Shown: positions 23,946 through 33,460, counted from the first letter of the stretch. The stretch: DNA of 64,000 bases from Sphingomonas spermidinifaciens (GCF_002351485.1 NZ_NWMW01000001.1:558001-622000); one strand, 5' to 3'. Numbers and translations are program-made. Notes: generated from the letters alone by a model not told the origin.

Positions 23946-24692
23946 TCAGCGGCGGAAGATATCGGTGAAAGTGAGCGTTCCGTCGAACAGCGCCCGGATC
24001 GCCAGCAATGCTCGCTTGCTTACCCCGTATCGTGCGCAGGCCATCTTGATATGGCGCGCGACCGTCTCCTCGGTCACGCTCAGGATGCGGCCGATCTCCC
24101 AGTCGGTCTTGCCGCGCGCCGCCCACAGGAGGCAGTCGCGCTGGCGGTCCGTGAGCGCCGGCGGCGGCGGTTTGGAGAGATGCCCGCGATCGGACCAGAG
24201 CCGGCGCGCGCCCTCGAACGCGAAGGCGCCGGCAAGCTGCGCCATCGGCAGCAGGTCGACGACGATCGGCCGGCCCGCCTCGCTCGCGAACGAACAGGAC
24301 CCGCGCGCCTCACCAGGGACATGGGCCGGGACGGTGAAACCCTCGCCGATGCCTTCTTCGCGGCCCATCGCCAGCACGCGCCGGTCATCGGCGGTGAGTG
24401 GAATCATCTCGGACATGCGCGACCAGCAGAAGCCGACACTCGTCACGTGGCTCGCGCGGTGCACCGGATCGGATACGCCGAGCGCGTTGCGGTCGTAATA
24501 GTCGGCCCATCGGTCCGGATAATTGTGGAGCCGGATCGCCGTGCCCTCTGCGGCGAGCACATCGACATGATGGGTCAGCGCGAAATATTGGAAGCCGAGC
24601 TCGTCGGTCACCGCCTGCATCGCAGCGGTCAGATCGTCGACGGTCCTCACTTCCTCGACGATGCGGATGAACTGCATCGCCATCATGTGCAT
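23946..24692 (-). CDS. luxR: LuxR-type quorum-sensing transcription factor
   Basis: A protein of about 248 residues with an autoinducer-binding domain (WADYYDRNALGVSDPVHRAS; the W, Y and DP positions are family hallmarks) and a C-terminal LuxR helix-turn-helix (LTDRQRDCLLWAARGKTDWE, then IGRILSVTEETVARHIKMAC). It would bind the signal made by the adjacent LuxI. The start is uncertain: MHMMAMQFIRIVEEV from ATG 24692 is chosen, with other ATG codons within six residues and one GC-rich upstream extension. It is the first gene of the luxR-luxI-phyH-gntR-lasso series on the minus strand. Confidence 0.9.
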   Translation of the reverse strand: MHMMAMQFIRIVEEVRTVDDLTAAMQAVTDELGFQYFALTHHVDVLAAEGTAIRLHNYPDRWADYYDRNALGVSDPVHRASHVTSVGFCWSRMSEMIPLTADDRRVLAMGREEGIGEGFTVPAHVPGEARGSCSFASEAGRPIVVDLLPMAQLAGAFAFEGARRLWSDRGHLSKPPPPALTDRQRDCLLWAARGKTDWEIGRILSVTEETVARHIKMACARYGVSKRALLAIRALFDGTLTFTDIFRR

Positions 24693-24958
24693 GCCCATCG
24701 GGCAGCAACACGGCCCCGGGCGGCGTCTCAAGCCACCGCATATCCCGAGACCGCCCTTTCCCTTGTACTCGGGCCGGAAGACGGGGCCTCACGCCGTCCT
24801 CCGGCGACTCTTGCGGTTGCAAGCCATTATCATGAAGAGTTCACACGAAGAAGATGTCTTGAACAAGCAAAATGGCGGAGGCGGCGGCAAGTCCCGCGCC
24901 GTCGCCGGTCGCCGCCCGCGAGTCGCCGGAACGGCACGGCAGAGTTGCCCGCACGCGC

Positions 24959-25811
24959 ATGACGGGGAATACGCAAGACGACGGCCCCGGATGGTGGCGC
25001 GACGGCCGGCGCTATTCTGGCCTTCGCGGCATAGATCGGGCCGGGCTCATGTGGGAATGGCTGCGCCGCGATCCCGGCTACATAGCCTGGTATGCGCGGG
25101 CGAGCGACGCAACGCGCGGCCACGCCCAGACGGGGATCGAACCGATCCAGTGGGGGCTTCACTTTCGCCGAGGATCCGGACCGCGCAGCGCCCGAGGCCC
25201 GGATCATCTGGCATGCCGATCTCGACCCCGGCACGCTGCGCGTCATCGCCGTGCCGTCCGATCCGGCGGACCCCGACAGCATCCGCACCGACCGTCTCGC
25301 GCCGTGGCTCGCGCTCGCGACCGATAGCGACGGCCGCGAGCATGCCGTGCTTTCGGACGGATGGCACCGCATCCGCGTCGATGTCGAGGAAGGCAGCATC
25401 GCCCGTGAGGAAGCCGTACTGCTCCAGTATCGCCTGCTCGGCGTCACCTCGGCCGAACGGAAGATCCTGCCGCTGAGGCGCTTCCTCGAGCTTTGCCGCC
25501 GCGGCCGCTTCGCGCGATCACTCTTCCCCCGTGACCCGCGGGTCGATCGCTGGCTGACGGTGCTGCGCGTCCACGACGCGCTCGCCGCAGGCGCCAGCCA
25601 GCGCGAGATCGGCGCCGCCTTGTTCGGCGAGGACCGTATCGTGCTCGACTGGAACGACGGCCGCGATTCGCTGCGCTCGCGCATCCGCCGCCTGGTGCGC
25701 GATGCGCGGGCCATGGCCCAGGGCGGCTATCGGCACCTTCTCACCCGGGGCCCGGAAGCTGTCCCGAAACCGCTTACCGAAACCGGCAGCGGCCTGGATA
25801 AATCGGAATGA
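24959..25811 (+). pseudogene. DUF6499/DUF2285 ICE protein interrupted by a frameshift
   Basis: The first half (from ATG 24959, MTGNTQDDGPGWWRDG) has the DUF6499 pattern YSGLRGIDRAGLMWEWLRRD and PGYIAWYARAS, and reaches QWGLHF in frame. The rest, AEDPDRAAPEARIIWHADLD through RIRRLVRDARAMAQGGYRHL, is a DUF2285 domain read in the next frame. Joining them requires loss of one base between 25151 and 25169, where TGGGGG and CTTTCGCC occur. DUF6499-DUF2285 proteins are one continuous regulator-like gene in alphaproteobacterial ICEs. Either the gene is broken, a homopolymer sequencing error is present, or a frameshift is programmed; an error at the five-G run would restore a plausible WGFTFAED. Confidence 0.8.
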
Positions 25812-25887
25812 GGCGTTGATTGGCTACTTGGGGAGCGATGGGCGTTTTGGGGTCCAGAGTGCGTCATTCAAGCGACTATGTCGGTCG

Positions 25888-27819
25888 TCATCGGCCACGT
25901 GTGTCCCAGGCCGGCGGTACAAGGAAGCCGTTGCGACGCCATTCCTCGACAATCGAAGCCTCAAACCAGTCATCGGCGAGATGGGCATGGTCGAGCACGA
26001 TCAATTGCAGGCCATCGATTTCCTGACAGGCGCGATGCATCAGCTCAAACAGGGCCTGCACTGCGTGACGGTCCTTGTCGTCAAGCGGATCGAGACTGCC
26101 CTCCTGATCCCGTTCGGCAGGGTAGTGAGCCTGGCTCGGCTGATCGAAGATCAGCATCGCTGGAACCGGCCGGTTGCGCTTCCTGAACCACCAGTGCAGT
26201 GCGAGGTAGGTGAGCACATGATAGCCGACCCAGTTCTCGCCACTTCCCATCCGGTTGAGCGGTATCGGTCCATCGAGTGTGTCTGCGACCACCGTCAGCT
26301 TCTTGATGTCTAATCGAAGCTCGCTGCCGCTATGCTCGAGATCGAGGGACTCGGCAAAGGCCGACATCTGCTTGCTGATGAGGTTGAGATAAGTATCGAG
26401 CCGCTGGGCAACATCGTCAGCGTTGACGGCCGCCTCGAGCGTCTCGACCTTGCGCTTCGCTGTTTCGATCATCGGCTTCAGATCGGGCTCGCTCTCGCTC
26501 GGGCGGACCGCTTCCAAAAACGCACCGATGCGTCCGATGACACGTGCTTGGTCGACCAGCAGGTCCTGCTGCGCCTTAGCCCGAGCGTCATCAGCGATCA
26601 GCCGTGACAGCGAATTCTGCGCTTCGACCAGCTCACGCTCAAGCTTTCCCTTTCGCTGCTCCAGGCTTTCGATGTGACGTTGAAGGTGCGGCTGCTCGAC
26701 CTCGACCGCTGCGAGTTGATCGCTCACCAGGCGCAGGGCATCGGCGACTTGTGCGGCGCCCGGTGTCGGCACATCGAGCGCCGTGTCGCACAGCGGACAT
26801 TGATGACCGTCGGCATCGAACTTGAATAGGCCGATCGAGCTAAGGCGAGCCCGCTGTTCGTTGCCCTCGCGCGAATAGGCACTTTGTTCGGACAGCATGA
26901 GCCGCGACGCCCGAAGTTCGTCGTTCACCCGTTCGAGACCGCTTCTGAGCGTCGCCTGTTCGCCCCGCAGCCGATTAATGGAATCCCCGAAGTCGGGCAA
27001 CGCCGCCGTGGTGGCAAGATCGGTGCGCACGGCGCGATCAAGTACTTCCAGCGCGATATCAATCTCAACCGGCTCATACTCAGGGACGATCAAGCCGACA
27101 CGCTTGCCATCCGTCACCAGCCTGCGGATGCGGGCGATGTCGACGTTGCGCGCCTCATTTTGCCGCTGGGCACGCTGCTCGAGTTCGCGCAAGGTTTCGC
27201 GCGCTAGATCGAGCTCGTGCTGCCGCAGGAAATGCTGTTCATCGACCGCGCCCACGAAATAGGGCAGAGTATCCTTGATCGCCTGCGGGATGAACTGGTC
27301 GCCCTGTCGATGGAAGAGCCGGTCGCGGTTATCGATTTCATCCTGCTTCTGGAAGCATAGGAACAAGGCGTGCCGGATCGTTGCCTGCAACGGCAGTCGC
27401 GTCCCGCTCTGCGGCCTGTTTTCATTCTCCGAGATGCCGACGAAACGCGACAACAGGGAAATAAGCTCGGGTTCGACCATGTTTCGCGCGAGCTCGTCGA
27501 ACGCCGGCGCCGCGTCGAACGTACCGCGGCGGACATAGATCTCGCCGCCGGTATCCGTGCCAGGGCCCGGATTCTTGCGGGCAACGAACAGCTCGTCGTC
27601 GCCATTCAGCAAGCGCACCGCGAACCATGAAACGCTACGCCTGATCACGCCTTCGGCCACGTTGCAGCTGCTCCGGCCAAGGCAATAGTCGATGATGTCG
27701 ATGATCGCTGACTTACCGGTCTTGGAATCGCCGGTGATGACGTTGAGGCAACCGCTCTTGAAAGTGAGCTCGCGCTGCTCGCCTGAATGCGAATAGAGCA
27801 CGATCGCCCCGATGCTCAT
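25888..27819 (-). CDS. ABC-3C system ATPase (DUF3732)
   Basis: A 643-residue SMC/RecN-like ABC ATPase. It starts MSIGAIVLYSHSGEQ with Walker A GDSKTGKS at residues 30-37. Long helical segments (LARETLRELEQRAQRQNEAR; HIESLEQRKGKLERELVEAQ) form coiled-coil arms around a CPLCDTALDVP zinc-hook-like motif. The C-terminal ATPase half has LNRMGSGENWVGYHVLTYLA (signature) and VPAMLIFDQPSQAHYP (Walker B). DUF3732 proteins are the ATPases of ABC three-component conflict systems. It is the last gene of a tight minus-strand operon: the middle-component stop lies 3 bp upstream. It likely senses invading nucleic acid or nucleoprotein; this is inferred from family studies. Confidence 0.9.
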   Translation of the reverse strand: MSIGAIVLYSHSGEQRELTFKSGCLNVITGDSKTGKSAIIDIIDYCLGRSSCNVAEGVIRRSVSWFAVRLLNGDDELFVARKNPGPGTDTGGEIYVRRGTFDAAPAFDELARNMVEPELISLLSRFVGISENENRPQSGTRLPLQATIRHALFLCFQKQDEIDNRDRLFHRQGDQFIPQAIKDTLPYFVGAVDEQHFLRQHELDLARETLRELEQRAQRQNEARNVDIARIRRLVTDGKRVGLIVPEYEPVEIDIALEVLDRAVRTDLATTAALPDFGDSINRLRGEQATLRSGLERVNDELRASRLMLSEQSAYSREGNEQRARLSSIGLFKFDADGHQCPLCDTALDVPTPGAAQVADALRLVSDQLAAVEVEQPHLQRHIESLEQRKGKLERELVEAQNSLSRLIADDARAKAQQDLLVDQARVIGRIGAFLEAVRPSESEPDLKPMIETAKRKVETLEAAVNADDVAQRLDTYLNLISKQMSAFAESLDLEHSGSELRLDIKKLTVVADTLDGPIPLNRMGSGENWVGYHVLTYLALHWWFRKRNRPVPAMLIFDQPSQAHYPAERDQEGSLDPLDDKDRHAVQALFELMHRACQEIDGLQLIVLDHAHLADDWFEASIVEEWRRNGFLVPPAWDTRGR

Positions 27820-27821
27820 GC

Positions 27822-28328
27822 TCACGGTTTGATCCCCCAGGCAGCCATGATCGTCGATGCCGTACCGGCCTTCGCAAGCCAGCGACCAAGCAGGCGCGCT
27901 GCCGCGATGCACTCGCGAGCGTCCTCGGTGAGAGCGTCCTCAAATTTCTTCGCGACTACCAGTGGCTTGGCGCCGAGCGTAACCCCGCCATCATCGGCAA
28001 AGGCCATTGCGCTACGATCGATCGCGAAGCGCAGCGCTTCCTGCACGACCGGCCGCAGCGAGCGCGCGCGTTCCGCAAAGCCGACCAGGACCTCGGGATT
28101 GCGCTCGCGCCACGAATAGAGCGACGTGAGCGTTGAGCCCGGCAAGGCGCGCCGAGTCTTGCCGTGGACCGCGATCGCAAGAACACAGAACAGCAGGGCA
28201 TAAGGGGCGGCCGCTCCCTTCGCCTTCTGATACTCCTTTACGAACTCATGCAGCGCCGTAGCGCAGAAGGCGGGGTTGAACAGATGCGCCTCTTCGCGCG
28301 GGCGTTTGTCCCAGACCAGAAGGCTCAT
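27822..28328 (-). CDS. ABC-3C system middle component
   Basis: A 168-residue helical protein, MSLLVWDKRPREEAHLFNPA, followed by FCATALHEFVKEYQKAKGAA and a C-terminus ending TIMAAWGIKP. The opening R-P-x-E-x-A-x-L-x-N-P-A-F pattern and the internal SLYSWRERNPEVLVGFAERA are typical of the ABC-3C middle component, which bridges ATPase and effector. ATG 28328 overlaps the effector stop (ATGA), and the ATPase gene begins 3 bp downstream. No catalytic motif is seen. The identification rests on order and pattern as much as on sequence. Confidence 0.8.
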   Translation of the reverse strand: MSLLVWDKRPREEAHLFNPAFCATALHEFVKEYQKAKGAAAPYALLFCVLAIAVHGKTRRALPGSTLTSLYSWRERNPEVLVGFAERARSLRPVVQEALRFAIDRSAMAFADDGGVTLGAKPLVVAKKFEDALTEDARECIAAARLLGRWLAKAGTASTIMAAWGIKP

Positions 28329-29524
28329 GCGGCCTCGCCCTTGGCAGGGGTGCCGAACATTGTACCGTGATCGGGATGCCAACCGACCGTCACGCCGTCG
28401 GCAAGGATCTGATAGGATCCCGTGCATAGCCATTGTTCATGGCGGTTGCGGAACGGTGCCTGCGCGCGGTTGGCCCAGTGGAACAGGTCGCGACCGAACA
28501 GTTTCTTCTCGTCTTCTGTCGAAGGCGCGCCGCTGCTTTCGCGGGCAAGGCGCTCCCGCTTCCACCGCTCGACCAGATCGGCATCGTAACGGGCCGCCTC
28601 GCCGTCGAGCAGTGCATTCTCCCGCGCCCAGCTCGAGCGTTGCGCTGTTGCCCGATAAAAGTCGAGCTTCGCGAGCTCGATAGACTCCTCCGCCACATCG
28701 ACACAGCGCATCTGCCGGACGAATATTCGGTCATCGGAGTCGGGCAAGGCGTCGGCGGAGACCGCCAGCGTTTCCGGGTTGATCAATAGTTCATTGTTGC
28801 GAAAGGCCCGGCCGATCTCATCGATCTTTGCGCGCAACGCAAGGAGCGATATTGCGAGCGTGTCCGGCTCGGCAAGCGATGTGACGACTTGCGCGAACCA
28901 CCATCCCTCGAGATGGTCGACTAGGTCCGAGACCTTCCCGTCCGGCGCCGAGAAGTAGAGCTGCTCCTCGATCTCGCTTCGCGCATTAGTGATGCTGGGC
29001 GCGTTATCGTGGATCCGCATCGCCGAAAGCAGATTGCCCTGATCTTGCTCGGACAACGCAAGAAAGGCCTTGCGGCCGGCGGCGGAATCCTGATTGGTTG
29101 AAGCTACGGCGGCTGCCTTGAGAAGACGGAGCGCGGTCTTCTCTGCGTCTGCGGAAGGCCGCGTTGCTCTGAGCAATTCGGCGGCCGAGCCGCCTGGCGC
29201 CTGGGCGGTGGTGATGATGGTGAACCGCCGTTCGAACGGCGCTTGCGGATCCGCGGCGACCTGTTCGCTCCAGATCCTTAGCGTCTTCCACAGGTCGACG
29301 CTCATGTCGGTCAGGCTCGAAGGATTTACATGATGCTTAAGCTGAAGCTGCTCGGTCGCCGTGCCGTGCTGCTCGAAGGCGACATCGTCGAAACGCTCGA
29401 TCGAAACCGAAAGGCCTGGTTGGGATTTTGTTTCCAGGATGGCCAGTAGCAGCGCCTCACGGCACTGGTACAGATACCCGAGCATTGACCCGGTTGCGTT
29501 GTAGTTCGAAGCGATAGTGCTCAC
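28325..29524 (-). CDS. ABC-3C system effector/CTD protein with predicted REase-like nuclease domain
   Basis: The 399-residue first gene of the operon. From GTG 29524 the N-terminus reads MSTIASNYNATGSMLGYLYQ, then E43 in SIERFDDVAF, D46/D47 and the pair Q61-x-K63 in EQLQLKHH. This G-x-x-Y-Q plus E...D...QxK arrangement resembles DUF4297/Cap4-like restriction-endonuclease folds. The C-terminal half (DLFHWANRAQAPFRNRHEQW) would be the CTD that docks to the middle component. A TTG at 29557 is another possible start. Predicted outcome is DNA cleavage or cell suicide after ATPase activation; that activity is inferred from the fold. Confidence 0.78.
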   Translation of the reverse strand: MSTIASNYNATGSMLGYLYQCREALLLAILETKSQPGLSVSIERFDDVAFEQHGTATEQLQLKHHVNPSSLTDMSVDLWKTLRIWSEQVAADPQAPFERRFTIITTAQAPGGSAAELLRATRPSADAEKTALRLLKAAAVASTNQDSAAGRKAFLALSEQDQGNLLSAMRIHDNAPSITNARSEIEEQLYFSAPDGKVSDLVDHLEGWWFAQVVTSLAEPDTLAISLLALRAKIDEIGRAFRNNELLINPETLAVSADALPDSDDRIFVRQMRCVDVAEESIELAKLDFYRATAQRSSWARENALLDGEAARYDADLVERWKRERLARESSGAPSTEDEKKLFGRDLFHWANRAQAPFRNRHEQWLCTGSYQILADGVTVGWHPDHGTMFGTPAKGEAA

Positions 29525-30096
29525 CCCGTTTCGTGATTGGGCGTTGCCCCAGCCCAATGAGCTGGACGCTATGTCTCTTAGAAAATGTTGTAAAGTATCA
29601 ACACTCCAACTCGTGGCGGACGGCTGTCCTTACTCTTCCGTGCCGCGCTGCTGATACGTTAAGAAACTGATCGCTCTTGCAGTTGATCTCGGCGGTACGC
29701 ACAGGATCATAGTCTGGTCATCGGGGAGGAGCCGCGCCTCGCGCGCTATGCGCGCGACCGCGCTCTACGGCTCGGGCATGCGCCCTTCGCCGCCGAGCCC
29801 CGGAAGACGGGTCTCGGCCTGGCGGTGACGATCGCTGGCGCTTGAAGCGGTCGCCGCGCTGCCGCGCGGCGGCGCTGTCGGTGGCCTCTCCCGGATGCGC
29901 GGGAGTGGGCGGCGCTCCCTCCTAGGCGCGGACGCGGCGGCGGCAAGCCGGCCGTGCGGCCGGCTCCTTCATTGCCATTGCGGCCCTTCGGGTGCCGCCG
30001 CCGCTCGGGCCCGCGCCTTGCCGGTCGCCTCTCGCCGCCCACCCCCGCTTTCCGGGGAGGCCATGCGGTTTTGGGGCGGGAAAGGAGGCGAGGACA
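29525..30096. other. Divergent intergenic region and GC-rich leader of ardC
   Basis: About 570 bp without a supported gene. The left part must hold the ABC-3C promoter. The right part is a very GC-rich leader of the ardC operon with a perfect hairpin AGCCGGCC-GTGC-GGCCGGCT at 29946-29965 and an AAAGGAGG ribosome site just before 30097. Confidence 0.6.
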
Positions 30097-31089
30097 ATGC
30101 CAGCAACCCCCACCCGTCGCGCCCGGCGCAAGCCGCAGCCCGGCACCGAACGGCAGCTCAAGCAGCAGACCAATCCGCAGGCCGAACCCCGCGCCAGCCT
30201 CTACGATGAAGTCACCCGCCGGATCATCGCCGAGCTTGAGGCGGGGCGCTTCCCTTGGGTCCAGCCTTGGGGCCGCCCCGAGGCGGCGGGCCTTGCGCCC
30301 GGCCTGCCACGCAACGCGCTCACCGGCCGCCATTATTCGGGGGTCAACGTGCTGATCCTGTGGGGCGCGGTGATCGAGCGCGGCTATCCCAGCCAAGGCT
30401 GGCTGACCTTTAAACAGGCGCTGGAGGCGGGCGGCAGCGTCCGCAAGGGCGAGCGCGGGACCACCGTCGTCTATGCCGACCGTTTCACCCCCGAAGCCGA
30501 GAAGGAGCGCGCGCGGGAAAGCGGCGAGGACGCCAAGGCCATCCCCTTCCTCAAGCGTTTCACCGTGTTCAACGTGGCGCAGTGCGAGGGGCTTCGCCCC
30601 GGCCTCGCGCCCGAGCCGGTGCCGCTCCCCGAACGCGAGATCGTGCCCGTCGCCGAGGAAGTGATCGCGGCAAGCGGCGTCGATTTCCGCATCGGCGGGA
30701 GCCGCGCCTTCTACGTGCCGGGCGCCGACTATGTGCAGGTCCCGCCGCAGCCCGCCTTTTTCGAGCAGGTCAATTACTACCGCACCTGCCTGCACGAGCT
30801 GACCCATGCGACCGGCCATCGCTCGCGGCTCGGCCGGAACCAGACCGGCGCATTCGGCAGCAAGGACTATGCCCGCGAGGAACTGGTCGCCGAGATGGGC
30901 GCGGCCTTCCTGTGCGCGAGCCTCGGCATCGTGCCGACCGTCCGCCACGCCGACTATCTGGCGGGCTGGCTCGACGTGCTGCGCGAGGACAATCGCGCGA
31001 TCTTCCGCGCCGCAGGCCAAGCCAGCAAGGCGGCCGACTGGCTGCTCACCCGGCACCGCGAGGCACAGGAAGGGAGGCTGGCGGCATGA
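30097..31089 (+). CDS. ArdC-type antirestriction protein with zincin-like metallopeptidase domain
   Basis: A 330-residue protein with an N-terminal DUF1738/ArdC ssDNA-binding domain (SLYDEVTRRIIAELEAGRFP, then WVQPWGRP, NALTGRHYSGVNVLILW) and a C-terminal metallopeptidase domain with H233-E234-x2-H237 in HELTHATGH and a further glutamate in AREELVAEMGAAFLC. ArdC proteins from plasmids bind single-stranded DNA and protect incoming DNA from type I restriction during conjugation. The start is ATG 30097 behind AAAGGAGG. It overlaps the DUF2958 gene by ATGA, a conserved pairing on alphaproteobacterial ICEs. Confidence 0.93.
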   Translation: MPATPTRRARRKPQPGTERQLKQQTNPQAEPRASLYDEVTRRIIAELEAGRFPWVQPWGRPEAAGLAPGLPRNALTGRHYSGVNVLILWGAVIERGYPSQGWLTFKQALEAGGSVRKGERGTTVVYADRFTPEAEKERARESGEDAKAIPFLKRFTVFNVAQCEGLRPGLAPEPVPLPEREIVPVAEEVIAASGVDFRIGGSRAFYVPGADYVQVPPQPAFFEQVNYYRTCLHELTHATGHRSRLGRNQTGAFGSKDYAREELVAEMGAAFLCASLGIVPTVRHADYLAGWLDVLREDNRAIFRAAGQASKAADWLLTRHREAQEGRLAA

Positions 31090-31520
31090 TCCTCCTCACC
31101 CCCGACCTGCGCTTCGCGCTGCGCGCCAACGACATCACCCGCCGCGCCGCCGCGCAGCGCGGCCAGCCCGAGCCCGACCCGGTTCCGGTGGTCAAGCTGT
31201 TCAACCCGCTGGGCGCGGCGACATGGCTCGCGACCGAACTCGACGAGGACGACGACACGCTGTTCGGCTTGGCCGATCTCGGGTTCGGATGCCCGGAACT
31301 CGGTTATTTCAGCCTGTCCGAGATCGCCTCGCTGCGCCTGCCCTTCGGGCTCGGCATCGAGCGCGACATCGGCTTTTCGACGACCGTGCGCCTGTCGGTC
31401 TGGGCCGACACCGCGCGCCGCGTCGGTTCGATCCTCCAGGCCCAAGCCATCATCTGGCGCATCGAGTCCGCGCCGGTCCCCGAGATTCCGACCGATCCCA
31501 GCCAAGGGAAAGGCGGATGA
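31086..31520 (+). CDS. DUF2958 domain protein
   Basis: A 144-residue protein beginning MILLTPDLRFALRANDITRR, with PDPVPVVKLFNPLGAATWLA, a D/E-rich ELDEDDDTLFGLADLGFGCP stretch and GYFSLSEIASLRLPFGLGIE. This is the DUF2958 signature found downstream of ardC on mobile elements. Function is unknown. The start ATG overlaps the ardC stop. Its length and intact core suggest it is functional. Confidence 0.9.
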   Translation: MILLTPDLRFALRANDITRRAAAQRGQPEPDPVPVVKLFNPLGAATWLATELDEDDDTLFGLADLGFGCPELGYFSLSEIASLRLPFGLGIERDIGFSTTVRLSVWADTARRVGSILQAQAIIWRIESAPVPEIPTDPSQGKGG

Positions 31521-31606
31521 CGCGCGGCGCGTTCCGCCGCTTATCCAAAGCCGGTCCGCCATCCCCGCAAAGAGCGACGGACCGGCACTCACAAGGAGTG
31601 CTGACC

Positions 31607-33460
31607 ATGAAACTCGATTTTATCCCACTCGACAAGCTGGCCGTCAGCAAGGCCAATATGCGCTACGCCAAGCGCCCGCCCGACGTGTCCGACATCCTGC
31701 CCACCGTCCGCGCGCGCGGCATCCTCGTGCCGCTGATCGTGCGCCCGCAACCCGGCCCCGAGGACGCCGAGGGGCACGTGCCCGAGGCGTTCGAGATCGT
31801 TGCCGGAAGCCGCCGCTTCCACGCCGCGCGGATCGTCGCCGACGAGGCGGCGCAGGCCGAGCCGGTGCCCTGCGCAATCCTCGACGCGGGCGACGATGCC
31901 GCCGCCATCGAGGCCTCGCTGATCGAGAATCTGGCAAGGCTCGATCCCGACGAGGTCACCCAATGGGAGACCTTCACCCGGCTGGTGAAGGAAGGCCGCA
32001 CGCCCGAGGACATCGCCGCGACCTTCGGGCTTCCCGAGCTGACGGTGAAGCGCGTCCTCGCGCTCGGCAACCTCCTGCCGCGCATCCGTCAGATGTATGC
32101 GCGCGAGGAGATCGACCGCACGACCGTCCGGCACCTGACGCTCGCCAGCAAGAGCCAGCAGCGCGCATGGCTGGCGCTCGCCGACGATCCAGACGCCTAT
32201 CTGCCGACCGGCCATCAATTGAAGGCGTGGCTGTTCGGAGGGCAGTCGATCGCCGTGCGCCATGCGCTTTTCGACCTCGCGGCGAGCGGGCTTGTCACCA
32301 TCGCCGACCTGTTCGGCGAGGACAGCTATTTCGCCGATACGGACGCCTTCTGGACGGCGCAGGATGCGGCGGTCGAGGCGCGCCGCGCCGAATATCTGGA
32401 CGCGGGATGGGCCGATGCGGTGATCGTGCCGGTGTCTGAGCATTTCCATAGCTGGGAATATGAGAAGGCGGCCAAGCGCAAGGGCGGGCGCGTCTATATC
32501 GACGTGCGCGCCAGCGGCGAGGTCGTGTTCCACGAAGGCTATCTCTCGCGCAGGGAAGCCCGCCGCGCGACGGCTTCGGACGGCGATGCGGCGGCACAGC
32601 CCAAGCCGTCCCGGCCCGAGGTCAGCGGCCCGATGCAGGTCTATATCGACCTTCATCGCCACGCCGCCGCGCGCGCGGCGCTGCTCGCCCATCCGGGCGT
32701 GGCGCTCCGGCTGATGGTCGCACACGCCATCGCGGGCTCGCACCTGTGGAGCGTGCGTGCGGAGCCGCAATCGGCGCGCAACGACGAGACCCGTGAAAGC
32801 GTCGAGACCGCGCAGGGCGAGACGGTGTTCGACGAACGTCGCCGCGCGGTGCTCGGCCTGCTCGGCTTCTCGCCCGACGAACCGACCGTGGTCGAGGGCA
32901 GCGTGGAAGGCGCGGACGGCGACCCGCTCGCGGCGCTGTTCTGGCGGCTGCTCGACCTGCCCGACGCGGCGGTCATGGACGTGATCGCGGTGATCATGGG
33001 CGAAAGCCTCGCGGCGGGAAGCGCGGCGGTCGAGGCGGTCGGGCTCCATATCGACCTCGACATGGCTGACTGGTGGCAAGCCGATCCCGCCTTCTTCGAA
33101 CTGGTCCGAGACCGCGAGGTGCTGGCCGCGCTGGTCGCCGATGTCGCGGGCGAAGCCGTCGCCGCCGCCAATGCGCGCGAGAAGGGCAAGACGCTCAAGC
33201 GCATCGTCGCCGATCATCTCGACGGCGCCAACGGACGCGAAAAGCGCGAGCGCTGGGTCCCCAAGTGGATGGCGTTCCCGCCCGCCGCCTATACGGCGCG
33301 CGGCGGCGTCGGCACGGTGCGCGCGCATGCACTCGCCGAGGCGGCGCGCGTGTCCGCCACGCCGCCCGAGCCACCCGCAGCGCCTGCCGCAGTCGCCCGG
33401 CCGGACCACGATCCGGCACCCGCGTCGGAGGCGGCCGAGCCGGTCCCGCTCGCGGCCTGA
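31607..33460 (+). CDS. ParB/RepB-like protein with ParB N-terminal nuclease-type domain
   Basis: A 617-residue ICE-type ParB family protein. The N-terminal ParB domain starts KLDFIPLDKLAVSKANMRYA and has the IVAGSRRFHAARIVADEAAQ and AIEASLIENLARLDPDEVTQ boxes, followed by a helix-turn-helix (TPEDIAATFGLPELTVKRVL). The long C-terminal part is family-specific and ends in a Pro/Ala-rich tail. Such proteins accompany ArdC and DUF2958 on these elements and may support element stability or act as regulators; a partner ParA is not seen in the window. AAGGAG precedes ATG 31607. A strong terminator follows the stop. Confidence 0.9.
   Translation: MKLDFIPLDKLAVSKANMRYAKRPPDVSDILPTVRARGILVPLIVRPQPGPEDAEGHVPEAFEIVAGSRRFHAARIVADEAAQAEPVPCAILDAGDDAAAIEASLIENLARLDPDEVTQWETFTRLVKEGRTPEDIAATFGLPELTVKRVLALGNLLPRIRQMYAREEIDRTTVRHLTLASKSQQRAWLALADDPDAYLPTGHQLKAWLFGGQSIAVRHALFDLAASGLVTIADLFGEDSYFADTDAFWTAQDAAVEARRAEYLDAGWADAVIVPVSEHFHSWEYEKAAKRKGGRVYIDVRASGEVVFHEGYLSRREARRATASDGDAAAQPKPSRPEVSGPMQVYIDLHRHAAARAALLAHPGVALRLMVAHAIAGSHLWSVRAEPQSARNDETRESVETAQGETVFDERRRAVLGLLGFSPDEPTVVEGSVEGADGDPLAALFWRLLDLPDAAVMDVIAVIMGESLAAGSAAVEAVGLHIDLDMADWWQADPAFFELVRDREVLAALVADVAGEAVAAANAREKGKTLKRIVADHLDGANGREKRERWVPKWMAFPPAAYTARGGVGTVRAHALAEAARVSATPPEPPAAPAAVARPDHDPAPASEAAEPVPLAA

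Noticed and set aside
24872..24958. Extended N-terminus of the DUF6499 region from ATG 24872
   Set aside because: The extra 29 residues are Ala/Pro/Arg-rich and not part of the conserved domain; ATG 24959 is preferred, with moderate certainty.
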